Shown piece after piece: positions 6,697 through 16,372 of a stretch of DNA of 25,303 nucleotides (within the stretch, counting starts at the first letter, position 1; the number at the start of each line of letters is the position of its first letter). The DNA lies in assembly GCA_934162685.1 (NCBI GenBank), contig CAKPJO010000007.1, positions 1 through 25,303 on the forward strand, written 5' to 3'. The DNA is from an uncultured Bacilli bacterium. Its GTDB lineage: Bacteria; Bacillota_I; Bacilli_A; RFN20; CAG-826. Both the position numbers and the translations under genes were made by a program. Below the pieces are notes generated by a model. The model was not told the DNA's origin. It ran no database searches and saw nothing but the letters and a program-made list of their open reading frames with translations.

Positions 6697-8530
6697 AATT
6701 CACTTCCTCAATTCTTGTAATTTTTTGACCACTAATATCATCAAATAAATGAAGTTTCTCCATATTAACTTTTAATAATATTTTTGCTCCTGAACGAATC
6801 ATATAATTATTAGGGACTTTAGCAATTAAATCGGAATTATCCATATCTGAATGTACATAATAATCACTTCCAATGAGTTCAACAATCGTTGTGTTTGTTT
6901 GAATACAAGAAGATTCTTTTTCTCGTACAAGCGCTAAATCTTCAGGGCGAATTCCCACTTTTACATGATGCGGTTCCTTTAAATATTTTTCATAAGCGCA
7001 AATAATTTCTTGAATTTTCGCTCTTTTTTCTTCCATAGTCGTAGGCGTTTTGTCTGTTACTTTAACCAAATTATCTTTATTTTGAGTGAATTCTTTAAAA
7101 GATTTAATCTTTTGTAGCTCTAAATCAATTACGCTATCTTCTTTATCACTTAATATTTCAATAATTCTTTTAAGCACCTTTATCATTTTGATTTTAGCAA
7201 AATTACCTTTATTTGTTATATTATTTAATACATCAAGTTCATCTTGAATTTTTAAAGAAATATCTTCTAACAACAAATTATTGTTTAATGAAAGTAATTC
7301 TTTTTTAATGCTTTGTAATTCATTAAGTTCTTTATTTTTTATTCTTAAAAGAATATCTTCTGCTTGTTCTTGAACTTTTTTACTTATAGGATGATGAATT
7401 CTTGCTAATAAACTCTTCCAATGTTTTATTTTTTGTTGATAAAACTCTTGGTGTTGGTCTTCAATTCTTTTTGAATATTCAAGTTTTGTACCATCATTTA
7501 AAGTAATTATTCCTTTATTATAAACACCGCTTAAAATATTCATAGCTGGCGCGCCAATAAATGTTGCAACAAATAAATTTTCAGGATTCATATAGATTTC
7601 TCTAGGAGAACCAATTTGTTGAATCCATCCTTTATTCATGACAACAATTTTTGTTGCCATAGTCATAGCTTCTGTTTGATCATGAGTAACATAAATCGTA
7701 GTTGCACCTACATTCTTGTGAATTCGTACAATTTCACTTCGCATTGATACTCTTAATTTAGCATCCAAATTACTTAATGGTTCATCCATTAAAAAGAGTT
7801 TAGAATTTCTTACTAATGCTCTTCCTAAAGCAACACGTTGCATTTGCCCACCAGATAGTTCCTTAGGTTTACGATCTAAATAAGCACCTAAATCCAAGAA
7901 ATTTGCGGCATTAAATACTTTTTCTTTAATTTCACTTTCTAAATACTTACGTAAGATATATACCGGTTCTGGATTATTTTCTAATTTGGTAATTTCTTTT
8001 TGTAATTTTTCTTTTTCTTTTAAATTTGCTCCATCTATTAAAGCAAGTTTGTTTTTCAACTCTTCAATTTTTTCATAATTAATTGCAAGAATCGGTTGTT
8101 TGGTTTTCTTATCTAATTTAGGTAATTTTTCTTTTTTTACTCTTAATCCATAACTCATGTTTTCATAAACTGTCATATGCGGATATAGGGCATATGATTG
8201 GAAAACCATTGCAATCCCACGATCTTTACTTGGCAAATAATTAGCAAGTTGTTTATCAATATAAAGATATCCACTAGAAATTTCTTCTAAACCGGCGATC
8301 ATTCTTAAAGTTGTGGATTTTCCACATCCAGATGGTCCAACTAAAACTATAAAGTCATGAGGATTAATTTCAAGATTAAAATTAAACACTGCTTGAACTT
8401 TATTTGGATAAACCTTATTAATTCCTTGCAACGATACAAAACTTTTAATACTTTCATTTCGAAGCATTTTGTGATTATCTTTATATTGTTTTCTTGCTTC
8501 TTTTATCGTAATCTTTTTTTCATTTTTCAT
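6680..8530 (-). CDS. Sugar ABC transporter ATPase (UgpC/MsmK type) with two large insertions
   Basis: Energizes carbohydrate uptake at the inner face of the membrane. All ATPase motifs are intact: Walker A GPSGCGKST (65-73), Q-loop Gln111, signature LSGGQ (225-229), Walker B LFLMDE (245-250), switch His283, then a TOBE/MOBE-type domain with VKVGIRPEDLALV (523-535). The usual length is about 365-380; this is 616. The excess is a 30-residue N-terminal extension, a charged, helix-prone insert at about 131-205 between Q-loop and signature, and a coiled-coil-like insert of about 170 residues (352-522) within the regulatory domain. Mycoplasma UgpC/MsmK proteins are known to be similarly long. GAGG lies before the ATG, 12 bases after the permease stop. 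Confidence 0.93.
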   Translation of the reverse strand: MKNEKKITIKEARKQYKDNHKMLRNESIKSFVSLQGINKVYPNKVQAVFNFNLEINPHDFIVLVGPSGCGKSTTLRMIAGLEEISSGYLYIDKQLANYLPSKDRGIAMVFQSYALYPHMTVYENMSYGLRVKKEKLPKLDKKTKQPILAINYEKIEELKNKLALIDGANLKEKEKLQKEITKLENNPEPVYILRKYLESEIKEKVFNAANFLDLGAYLDRKPKELSGGQMQRVALGRALVRNSKLFLMDEPLSNLDAKLRVSMRSEIVRIHKNVGATTIYVTHDQTEAMTMATKIVVMNKGWIQQIGSPREIYMNPENLFVATFIGAPAMNILSGVYNKGIITLNDGTKLEYSKRIEDQHQEFYQQKIKHWKSLLARIHHPISKKVQEQAEDILLRIKNKELNELQSIKKELLSLNNNLLLEDISLKIQDELDVLNNITNKGNFAKIKMIKVLKRIIEILSDKEDSVIDLELQKIKSFKEFTQNKDNLVKVTDKTPTTMEEKRAKIQEIICAYEKYLKEPHHVKVGIRPEDLALVREKESSCIQTNTTIVELIGSDYYVHSDMDNSDLIAKVPNNYMIRSGAKILLKVNMEKLHLFDDISGQKITRIEEVNYVDLL

Positions 8531-8542
8531 ACTTTTTCCTCA

Positions 8543-9409
8543 CTACCTTTTAATACCTGTCATTGATACACCTTCAACCAAGCGATCTTGAATAATGCAA
8601 TAAAGAATAAAAATTGGAATCATTGAAATTACTGAACAAGCTAGTTGAATACCAACTTTGGTGTAAGACTGATTTCCTTCGATAACTTTAGAAAGTCCAA
8701 CTGCTAGAGTCCACATCTTTTTATCTGCTTTACCAATTACTAATTCTGCCCATTGCAAATCATTCCATGCTCCTAAAAAGCTAAATAATCCTTGCACTAA
8801 AAGCGCTGATTTTCCTAAAGGAAGAACAATAGTACGAAAAATACGGAAATTGCTTGCCCCATCCATCCGAGCATTTTCAATTAAGTCTTTAGGAATTCCT
8901 AAGAAAAACTGTCGTATTAAATAAAGACCATAAACTCCACATAATCCAGGTAATATAAGTCCTAGCAATTTTTTATTTAGTCCCATTTGAATAATATTAG
9001 TAAATTGTGGAACTGTATTTACAATTCCTGGAACCGTCATAGTAGCAATTAAAAAACCAAATAATACATTAGCGTATTTAAGTTCCATAAAAACAAATGC
9101 ATATGCCGCTAAAGCAGCAATAGCTAGATACAAGAAAGTTGTAGCTAATGCCACAATAAAACTATTAATTATCCAATTAAAAACAGGATATTCTTCACTT
9201 GAGAAGATAGAAATATAATTTTGAATTGTCCATGCTTTAAAATTAGTTGGAAAAAAGCTTCCAGGATAAAAACGTAAGTCGTTAGCGTCTCTAAAAGAAG
9301 AGATTATCCCCCAAATTAAAGGGAAAAGTAAGATGAAACAAACAATGAACAAAACTAAAGAACTAAGATATTTTCCCAGATTCTTTGAACGCTTTAAATT
9401 GTTTTGCAT
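8543..9409 (-). CDS. Carbohydrate ABC transporter permease (MalG/AraQ type)
   Basis: Second membrane subunit of the CUT1-type importer. The 288 residues hold about six hydrophobic helices starting at about residue 15. The EAA loop that docks onto the ATPase reads ENARMDGASNFRIFRTIVLP (near 180-200), and the C-terminus VSMTGIKR is typical of MalG-like subunits. The ATG at 9409 has GGGAGG nine bases ahead and lies inside the upstream permease gene (47-base overlap). It faces the FecCD-unrelated partner encoded just before it. Confidence 0.95.
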   Translation of the reverse strand: MQNNLKRSKNLGKYLSSLVLFIVCFILLFPLIWGIISSFRDANDLRFYPGSFFPTNFKAWTIQNYISIFSSEEYPVFNWIINSFIVALATTFLYLAIAALAAYAFVFMELKYANVLFGFLIATMTVPGIVNTVPQFTNIIQMGLNKKLLGLILPGLCGVYGLYLIRQFFLGIPKDLIENARMDGASNFRIFRTIVLPLGKSALLVQGLFSFLGAWNDLQWAELVIGKADKKMWTLAVGLSKVIEGNQSYTKVGIQLACSVISMIPIFILYCIIQDRLVEGVSMTGIKR

Positions 9410-10361
9410 ACTTATTTCCTCCCTTTCTTTCTTTAGTAATTACCATTTGTATAATTGAAATTATTGCTATGAAAACTCCTAAACAAATTGCCATTGCCGA
9501 TGTCATTCCATATACCGCAAAGTTTGTTCCTTTAAGTTGATTTTGTATAACATAAATTACCGTGTAAACAGAATTTTGCGGTTGTACATATGAACCCAAA
9601 ATGTAGCATTGCCCATATAAATTCATATATCCACAAACAGTAGTAAATAAACATATAATCATTTGATTCTTAATTTGTGGGAATGTAACATCAAATTTTT
9701 GCCTAAATTTAGAACAACCATCAATAGCACTTGCTTCATATAATGATTTATCAACATTTTGCAAAGCCGCTGTAAATATAACAAAGTTTGTTCCTAATCC
9801 TCCCCATACATAAAACAAAATAATAATTATCCAAACAGTTGTAGGATTTTGTAACCAGTTAATATTTATTTTTAGTAAGTTATTTATAAAACCATATTCA
9901 TTATTAAACATATTTAGAAAAATAACACCAGTAGCCGTTATCGGAAAAATTCCTGGCAAATATATTATGGCGCGATAAATCTTATATCCTGGTGGTTTTC
10001 CATTAATTAATAACGCTAATCCAAGAGGAATTAAAATACAAAGTGGTACAATTATTGCCGCGGCAATAATTGTATTTTTCATTCCGTTCCAGAAATCTTT
10101 ATAATAAGATGTATTAGAATCAAAAAGTATTTTATAATAATTTAAAAATCCACGCCAAGCAATGTCACTTGGATTAGCAATATTATATCGATATAATGAC
10201 ATAATGCACCCCTTAATAAAGGGGTACATAAAAAAGACAACGAATGAAATTAAGTATGGAGCCATAAACAAAATAGCAAGTCCATATTTTTTTAAAAAAC
10301 TTGTCGTTTTGGATACTCGTTTTGTATATTCTTCAATGGTTGTTTTCTTTAATGAAAACAT
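9363..10361 (-). CDS. Carbohydrate ABC transporter permease (MalF/LacF/UgpA type)
   Basis: First membrane subunit of the importer, about 332 residues with six predicted helices beginning near residue 25 and an EAA loop containing YEASAIDGCSKFRQKF. The reading frame is open 13 codons further upstream, but I place the start at ATG 10361: GAGAGGA lies nine bases before it and the start sits two bases after the stop of the binding-protein gene, whereas the longer version would overlap that gene by 37 bases. The C-terminal tail (47 bases) overlaps the next permease. It pairs with the MalG-type subunit. Confidence 0.94.
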   Translation of the reverse strand: MFSLKKTTIEEYTKRVSKTTSFLKKYGLAILFMAPYLISFVVFFMYPFIKGCIMSLYRYNIANPSDIAWRGFLNYYKILFDSNTSYYKDFWNGMKNTIIAAAIIVPLCILIPLGLALLINGKPPGYKIYRAIIYLPGIFPITATGVIFLNMFNNEYGFINNLLKININWLQNPTTVWIIIILFYVWGGLGTNFVIFTAALQNVDKSLYEASAIDGCSKFRQKFDVTFPQIKNQMIICLFTTVCGYMNLYGQCYILGSYVQPQNSVYTVIYVIQNQLKGTNFAVYGMTSAMAICLGVFIAIISIIQMVITKERKGGNKYAKQFKAFKESGKIS

Positions 10362-10363
10362 AA

Positions 10364-11893
10364 TTACAAGTCCTCTCGATCTGAAATTCGAAGCATGCAA
10401 TCTTGATAATTATTTTCTAAAATACTTGTGATAGTTTTGCTTCTATAAGTTGAAGCCATTACTTGCTTAATAGCCACTTGGTAAGATTCATATATTTCAT
10501 CATAATAAATAGTGGATGGTAAAATTTTATATTGCGTTGTACTTCCATAATATTGAACATATTTTTTATAATATTGATTATTTAAGTATAAGTCATCAGA
10601 AGATTGCACAATCAAAGAAGCAGGAAGGTGTCCAGCTTGTGTCCATACATCTCCACAATTTTCTGCTAGATAATTAATAAATATAGCCGCTGCAATTCTT
10701 TCAGTTCTACTCTTACAAGTTTTTACAATTGTTGCAGTGTGGGAATCACCAAAAATAGAATTTGCATAAGATTTGCTATTATCTAAAGCAAAAAGATTAC
10801 CAAAATTCATAATGCCCATGTTTTTAAGACTACCGCCGTCAGCGGCATACATACTATCCATTAATGCTGTATCTTTATATCCGCTCCAAGCGCCATCTAA
10901 ATAGAAGGCGGACATTCCTGAATAGAATTCTGAAATACCAGCATCATAATTTAAATCCGGTTTACTTAATGCATGACGATTTACACTTGTGTCTGTTGGC
11001 CAAAACCAATCTCTTAATATTTGTAAACCTTTTGCTACTTCTTCCGTATTATAGGCAGGTTTACCTTCTTCATTAACTAACTCACCGCCATTTTGCAATG
11101 CTACTGTTTGGGATAAATAAGCATTCACCCACATATCACCAGAAGAAATAGGGAAAGGATAATATTGTCCTTCTAAATCTGGAACATATTTTCTCCACTT
11201 ATAAACATCATCAGTAGAAACATTAGAAGAATTATTACCGCGAACCCATAATTCTCCTTTATCAGCTTTTTCCACTAATGTATCACAAACATTCATAAGC
11301 TCAACATAATTTGTAGGAATAGCAATTTCATTTTTTTCTAAAATATCTTTTCTAACGAAAATCATTGTTGAATCAACAGAAATTGGAAGTCCATATAATT
11401 TATCATTTACAAAACATGCAGAAATTAAATTTGGTTCAAAATAAGAAGCATCAAAACCAATATTAGCTTTTTCTAAATATGTATCAATTGGTACTAAGAT
11501 ATCATTGTTTTCTAGTGCCGCAATCTTTTCACCATATCCATAAAAAATATCTGGTGCATTTTCTGGGTCTTGTGTTACTGCTTGCGCTAAAGCTCCATAA
11601 ATAGAATATCGCGATTCATGATAAGGGTTAACCTTAATTTGTCCTTTATATATTTCATTAAACTTATTAATTATTTGATCTTGATATACGCTATCTGGAT
11701 TAGTACAAACACTCCACATATTTAATTCGATATTATCAAAAACTACATTGCCATTTTCATCATAAACAACATCATCAATTGAATCATCTTTCCACTCTTT
11801 AATTGTTGAGTTATTGCTAGTATTTCCATTACAGGAACTTAATAATAAGGAAGCTATTGAAAATAACATCCATTTCATAAAACCTTTTTTCAT
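10364..11893 (-). CDS. Extracellular sugar-binding lipoprotein (family 1 SBP)
   Basis: Captures the oligosaccharide outside the cell and delivers it to the permeases. The frame is open upstream to 12004, but ATG 11893 is the start: AAAGGAGG precedes it, it lies four bases after the GH43 stop, and it opens directly into a lipoprotein signal peptide with lipobox LSSC and Cys21. The mature part carries family-1 binding-protein features such as DAPDIFYGYGE-like and YGLPISVDSTMIFVRKDIL segments and a GMSAFYLDGAW stretch. At 509 residues it is longer than the 420-450 of many CUT1 binding proteins, in keeping with larger oligosaccharide ligands (inference). Confidence 0.93.
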   Translation of the reverse strand: MKKGFMKWMLFSIASLLLSSCNGNTSNNSTIKEWKDDSIDDVVYDENGNVVFDNIELNMWSVCTNPDSVYQDQIINKFNEIYKGQIKVNPYHESRYSIYGALAQAVTQDPENAPDIFYGYGEKIAALENNDILVPIDTYLEKANIGFDASYFEPNLISACFVNDKLYGLPISVDSTMIFVRKDILEKNEIAIPTNYVELMNVCDTLVEKADKGELWVRGNNSSNVSTDDVYKWRKYVPDLEGQYYPFPISSGDMWVNAYLSQTVALQNGGELVNEEGKPAYNTEEVAKGLQILRDWFWPTDTSVNRHALSKPDLNYDAGISEFYSGMSAFYLDGAWSGYKDTALMDSMYAADGGSLKNMGIMNFGNLFALDNSKSYANSIFGDSHTATIVKTCKSRTERIAAAIFINYLAENCGDVWTQAGHLPASLIVQSSDDLYLNNQYYKKYVQYYGSTTQYKILPSTIYYDEIYESYQVAIKQVMASTYRSKTITSILENNYQDCMLRISDREDL

Positions 11894-11897
11894 TATA

Positions 11898-13079
11898 TTA
11901 TTCCTCCTTTTGATATATATACGGACCTGGAATTTCTCCAAAATTAGGATAAGTATCCTTACAAATAGGGAATCCTTTTTCATTCCAGTAAATTCTATCG
12001 ACATATAAAGTTCTAGTATTTTGTTCTACTGAATTTGAAGCATTAGGATTATAAGCATGATAAACAATCCAATCTAAGCCTTTATCATCTTGTACAATTG
12101 CGCAATGACCCGGTCCCATGCCTTTTTTTAGATGAGCTTGAATAACTGTTGATCCACGATTAGGAGCATCGATTGCTCTTCCATTTTCACCTAGATAAGG
12201 ACCATATATTGTTTTAGACCTTCCAACAACAACATGATAATCAGATTTCACACCAGCACAACACGCACCAGTAGATAAATATAAATAGTAATAGCCATTT
12301 TTCTTTTGAATAAAGGAAGCTTCATAATTATCGTTATAAAATAAATTAAAGCCAGCAATTTGGACTTTATTTTGGCTTTGATTTTCTAGTCCGCCTTTTA
12401 AAGTTAAACCATCTTCACTTAATTCTATAATCCAAATGCCATCACCACTCCCCCAAACACACCATACATGCTCTTCTTCGCTAAAGACATAACAATCGAT
12501 AGAGTTTTTAACGCCAATCTCTTGCGAATCAAATAGTTTTCCATAATGTGTCCATGGGCCATATGGAGTAGGTGAGCTTGCTACACCTATTCCGGTATAG
12601 CCAGAATAATAACCGCCAGCACCCAAAGTGTAATAAAATACATACTGATTATTTAATTTCACAACCGATGGTGCCCATACACCGCCTTCACCATTATTCC
12701 AACCGATATATTGTTGATAATTCGGTGTATCCAAGAACACTGAACCACAATATTCCCAACTTTGCATATTACGGCTTTTAAAAATTGGTCCTGGATCAAA
12801 TCCATACCCTTTTTCGCCACGCGTACAATCAAGTTGTGTAGAATATAAATAATAGTATCCATCATCTCCTCTTAAACAAAATGGGTCTGCTACTCCAACA
12901 AACTCACTTTCGCCATTTGCTTTTAAGAAGACACCTGGATTGGAAATCATATTGTTATTATCACCTGCATCTTCATAAATATCTACTGAACTTAACGAAC
13001 TAGAGGAATCGGATTTTCCACATGCCGTAAATAATAGAAGCATAAATATAAAAGTAAAAACATGAAATAATTTTTTCAT
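11898..13079 (-). CDS. GH43 family glycosidase lipoprotein (second of tandem pair)
   Basis: Surface enzyme: lipoprotein signal peptide with lipobox FTAC (Cys20 from ATG 13079), Ser-rich linker, then a GH43 propeller. Motifs are VADPFC (base Asp), GGVWAPSVV, SIDCYVF (pKa-tuning Asp), NYEASFI (acid Glu) and GPGHCAIV with the calcium-site type His. The arrangement resembles arabinanases and arabinofuranosidases of GH43. The ATG shares one base with the preceding gene's TGA (TGATG); a TTG one codon earlier (13082) has slightly better spacing to GGAGG, so either start is possible. It is clearly homologous to the gene just upstream, and unusually Cys-rich (CWVW-like and GACCAG stretches). Confidence 0.9.
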   Translation of the reverse strand: MKKLFHVFTFIFMLLLFTACGKSDSSSSLSSVDIYEDAGDNNNMISNPGVFLKANGESEFVGVADPFCLRGDDGYYYLYSTQLDCTRGEKGYGFDPGPIFKSRNMQSWEYCGSVFLDTPNYQQYIGWNNGEGGVWAPSVVKLNNQYVFYYTLGAGGYYSGYTGIGVASSPTPYGPWTHYGKLFDSQEIGVKNSIDCYVFSEEEHVWCVWGSGDGIWIIELSEDGLTLKGGLENQSQNKVQIAGFNLFYNDNYEASFIQKKNGYYYLYLSTGACCAGVKSDYHVVVGRSKTIYGPYLGENGRAIDAPNRGSTVIQAHLKKGMGPGHCAIVQDDKGLDWIVYHAYNPNASNSVEQNTRTLYVDRIYWNEKGFPICKDTYPNFGEIPGPYIYQKEE

Positions 13080-14290
13080 CAATATAATTCCTCCTTCTTT
13101 TTATTTTTAAGAATTATTGTTGGTCCCAACTGTTCAGTGGAAGATGCAATTTTATCTTTTACATAAGGCATCAATGTTTTTTCATTCCATAAAAGTTTAT
13201 CAATAAATAAAGTTCGGGCATTAGTATTTGAACTAGTTTGATCGTAGCCATGATAAACAATCCAATAATCTCCAATATCATCTAATACCACCGAACAATG
13301 ACCTACTCCAGTAGCAAAGTCACGATTATTATCAACAACGATATCTCCATCGCCAGGAGACATCATATCGTTGCCTAAGGAATCTTTAAAACCACCTAAT
13401 AATGAGTTGCTTTTTGCTACCACAACATGATACCCAGCATTAACTCCACCATCCCAACCTCCAAGAGATAAGAAGAGATAATAATAACCATCTTTTTTTA
13501 CAATATGTGCAGCTTCAAAATTATCAATTGAGCCTTGAACCCAGCCCCATCCAGCAATTTTATACATGTGTTCTTTGGCATAATTAATTCCACCATATAA
13601 ATCAATTCCATCAGGAGACATTTCTGCCACATAGATTCCATCTCCACTTCCCCAAATCATCCAAACACTACCATCTTCATCCACAAACACATCTTGATCA
13701 GATGAATTATAAACACCGATTTCATCACTATTAAATACTTTTCCATAATGTGTCCATGGACCATATGGTGTTGGCGATGTTGCAACTCCTATTCCTGGAT
13801 TATAAGAAGACCCTGCACTTAATGTATAATAATAATTATATTGATTACCAATTTTTACAACATTAGGTGCCCATACTCCTGGTACAACCCCAGAATATTG
13901 TTGTCCCCATTTTAAAGCATCATTATGTCCATCAAATACACTTCCAACATAACTCCAATTTACTAGATCTAAACTTCTCCATATAGGGCCATAATCAAAG
14001 CGAAATCCATAATCATCGCCTCGAAAAATTGTTTCATTAGTAGAGTATAGATAATAATATCCATCATCGGCTTTAAGGCAAAAGGGATCGGCGCAAGGGC
14101 CAAAGCCCTTTTCGCCTTTCCCTATATTAAATTTAATTGAATTTTTATAAATAGTATTTGTATATTGGATATCTGGTGGATTTTCTATACTTTTACTTAT
14201 ACTTTCTGAACTTATTCTACCACATGAGCTGATAGAAAAAGTCGTGAATGTGAATAAGCTTAATAAAGATAATCTTTTGAAATTCAACAT
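13079..14290 (-). CDS. GH43 family glycosidase lipoprotein (first of tandem pair)
   Basis: About 403 residues: lipoprotein signal with lipobox ISSC (Cys23), then a GH43 propeller with CADPFC (base Asp), PGVWAPNVV, SSDQDVF (second Asp), NFEAAHI (acid Glu) and GVGHCSVV. Shared blocks such as VATSPTPYGPWTHYGK-like, WGSGDGI, GYHVVVAKS and NARTLFIDK show common origin with the next gene, so this is a tandem duplication since diverged. I choose ATG 14290 (AAGGTGA six bases before) over an in-frame GTG at 14299, which lacks spacing to a ribosome binding site. The likely role is release of arabinose or xylose side chains at the cell surface; specificity is not readable from sequence. Confidence 0.9.
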   Translation of the reverse strand: MLNFKRLSLLSLFTFTTFSISSCGRISSESISKSIENPPDIQYTNTIYKNSIKFNIGKGEKGFGPCADPFCLKADDGYYYLYSTNETIFRGDDYGFRFDYGPIWRSLDLVNWSYVGSVFDGHNDALKWGQQYSGVVPGVWAPNVVKIGNQYNYYYTLSAGSSYNPGIGVATSPTPYGPWTHYGKVFNSDEIGVYNSSDQDVFVDEDGSVWMIWGSGDGIYVAEMSPDGIDLYGGINYAKEHMYKIAGWGWVQGSIDNFEAAHIVKKDGYYYLFLSLGGWDGGVNAGYHVVVAKSNSLLGGFKDSLGNDMMSPGDGDIVVDNNRDFATGVGHCSVVLDDIGDYWIVYHGYDQTSSNTNARTLFIDKLLWNEKTLMPYVKDKIASSTEQLGPTIILKNKKKEELY

Positions 14291-14300
14291 ACCTTTCACC

Positions 14301-16361
14301 TTATTCTATTCCGTAAAATGTAACATTATTAAATGTTCCTGAAGCATAATTTGCTCCAAAGATAGGATGATAATCACCAATGTATGATGTAGTAACATTT
14401 AATACTTCTGCATTATTAAAATATAAAACTAATGAAGCACTATTACCATTAATTGTTCTTACAATTTTGTAGTGTCCTTCAACAGTTGCACCGCTAGCGC
14501 GTGTTGCTTCATTTTGTGTTTCCCAATAAGTATGGCCTCCACCATTCCATTTAAAGATACGATAATCAAATGCTTCCGCACCATTATTTGTCATAGCAAA
14601 TGAGTCAGAAATATAAGGACTTTCAATTCCAACTTGACGTAAAGCAACACCAATACGATTGTTGTTATCATTTGCATTATCCGATCCAACATTACTTAAA
14701 TCAAATTCAATAGCAAAGTTGCCTTTTAATAATGCTTTATCACCAATTGGCTTCACTGCAGCATTTTGGAAAGTATCTCCACCGCTAATCGAGAACTTAG
14801 AATCACTTTCAAAATTCACTCTTCCATTAGTGTCAGCATTAAAGAATACTTGTTTCATTGTTGGTAAATCTAGTTTAGCTGCAATTTGTGCATTATCTAA
14901 AGTAACTGACCAATCAGTAATATTAATTTGAGTGTCTTTTGCAATAATTGTAGGATAAGTATTTACATCATGGAATTTAGTGTTAGTTTCAAACCAATAT
15001 AACTTATCATTTAATAAGTAATAAAAATTATCTCCATCTCTTAAGATTCCAAGTTTTAAATTAGTTGGATCCATAGTATTAATACCATTTGCTTGCCAAA
15101 TCATTGATTGCGCTGTAATAGCACCCCATCCATTTGGAACATCCATCATTACAATTTTTTGTCCTTCTTTTGGTGAGAAGAAAAATGCTCTAGCGTTTCC
15201 ATCTGAATCATCTGTTGCAGAACCAATGCCAAATCTCGCCCATCCATCATTTGAACTTCCAATCATTGAAACTGTTGCTTCGGCATAATACTTTGTTCCA
15301 CTTGCATTAAACATAGCAAATGCATGTGGATTATCAGTGTCAGAAACAGCGGCAGTTTGTAGATACGCTTCTTCTTTATCGTTCATATGTGTATAATCAA
15401 CATTTTTTGTATATCCATCTTTATTAATTAGGAAATCTGGATTAATAGCGTTAATAGTTAATGTATCAAATACATCCTCTTTTGCTAAAGAAGTTATTTT
15501 AATAGTTACTGTGCCATCTTTTAATACATTAACTTTTTTACCTTCAATTGAAACAATATCATTATGATCACTAGTAATCTTCACACTTTCTTCTGCATCA
15601 CTAGGTATAATTGTATAATCTAATTCAAATGAATCGCCTACATAATAAGATGTTTTTGTGTTATTTATTGTAATAGATTGTGGAGCGGCTTTTAACACTT
15701 CAATTGTCAATTCATCTTTGACGTTTGCATCTATTTTTGAAATAACACTTATTGTAGAAGATCCTTCTTTAAGAAGTTTTATTTTATTATCTTTTATTTC
15801 TAATACTTGAGGATTGCTAATTTCAACTTTAACATCCTCTCTACATTCTACTGGAGTCACTACATAATTAAATTCAATTTCATCACCAACACGTCCTGAA
15901 GTAAAATCTTTATTTATTTTAATTTCTGTTGGTACTTTTTTACTAACTTCAAAAGCAATCTTATCACTTATTTTATTGTCTTTAGCGCTACTAACACTAA
16001 TTTCTACCGAACCAATACTTAGGAAGTTAACAAGCCCAGAAGTAGATACTGTTGCTACTTTACTATCACTTGTTTTATACACTAATGATGTATCAGCATT
16101 ATCTCCTGAAGTTGTTACTTTTGTATTGATTTGTACTGAATCTCCAACAAAGTATTTTGTTATATCATTAGTAATTTTAACATTTGTTACTTTAGATATT
16201 GACGTTGATATTGATGTTGATATTGATGTTGATGTTCCTACTGATGTAGAAACTGAATTAGACGTTGAACCTGTTGATGGCTTAGAATCACACGAAGTTA
16301 AAACACTAGCCGCACCTAAAATCGTCCCTAAAATTGTCCCGAATAAAGCAATTTTTTTCAT
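14301..16361 (-). CDS. BIG2-repeat surface lipoprotein with duplicated jelly-roll-like domains
   Basis: 686 residues. Signal peptide and lipobox LTSC (Cys24), a Ser/Thr linker of TSIS repeats (about 43-56), three bacterial Ig-like BIG2 repeats (about 58-140, 144-223, 227-305; each with YFVGD- or YYVGDSF-type starts), then two domains rich in beta-strands: A (about 312-475, with FFFSPKEGQKIVMMD and QSMIWQANGI) and B (about 515-686, ending in GANYASGTFNNVTFYGIE). Domain B looks like a concanavalin/LamG-type fold. No catalytic motif is seen. Paralogue of the next upstream product. Best reading: a surface glycan-binding protein that hands polymer to the GH43 enzymes. AAGGAG precedes the ATG. Function is inferred from context only. 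Confidence 0.75.
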   Translation of the reverse strand: MKKIALFGTILGTILGAASVLTSCDSKPSTGSTSNSVSTSVGTSTSISTSISTSISKVTNVKITNDITKYFVGDSVQINTKVTTSGDNADTSLVYKTSDSKVATVSTSGLVNFLSIGSVEISVSSAKDNKISDKIAFEVSKKVPTEIKINKDFTSGRVGDEIEFNYVVTPVECREDVKVEISNPQVLEIKDNKIKLLKEGSSTISVISKIDANVKDELTIEVLKAAPQSITINNTKTSYYVGDSFELDYTIIPSDAEESVKITSDHNDIVSIEGKKVNVLKDGTVTIKITSLAKEDVFDTLTINAINPDFLINKDGYTKNVDYTHMNDKEEAYLQTAAVSDTDNPHAFAMFNASGTKYYAEATVSMIGSSNDGWARFGIGSATDDSDGNARAFFFSPKEGQKIVMMDVPNGWGAITAQSMIWQANGINTMDPTNLKLGILRDGDNFYYLLNDKLYWFETNTKFHDVNTYPTIIAKDTQINITDWSVTLDNAQIAAKLDLPTMKQVFFNADTNGRVNFESDSKFSISGGDTFQNAAVKPIGDKALLKGNFAIEFDLSNVGSDNANDNNNRIGVALRQVGIESPYISDSFAMTNNGAEAFDYRIFKWNGGGHTYWETQNEATRASGATVEGHYKIVRTINGNSASLVLYFNNAEVLNVTTSYIGDYHPIFGANYASGTFNNVTFYGIE
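16195..16236 (-). repeat. Seven tandem hexamers encoding the TSIS linker
   Basis: Seven direct hexamers of the form GATRTT/GACGTT (plus strand) lie end to end, alternating GATATT and GATGTT. On the coding strand they give alternating Thr-Ser and Ile-Ser in the linker after the lipid anchor. Gain or loss of a unit would keep the frame and only change linker length. Confidence 0.8.
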
Positions 16362-16372
16362 TATTTTTCTCC

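Noticed and set aside
10364..12004. Longer version of the solute-binding protein starting at 12004
   Set aside because: The added N-terminus would overlap the GH43 gene by over 100 bases and would place the lipoprotein signal in the interior; AAAGGAGG supports ATG 11893.
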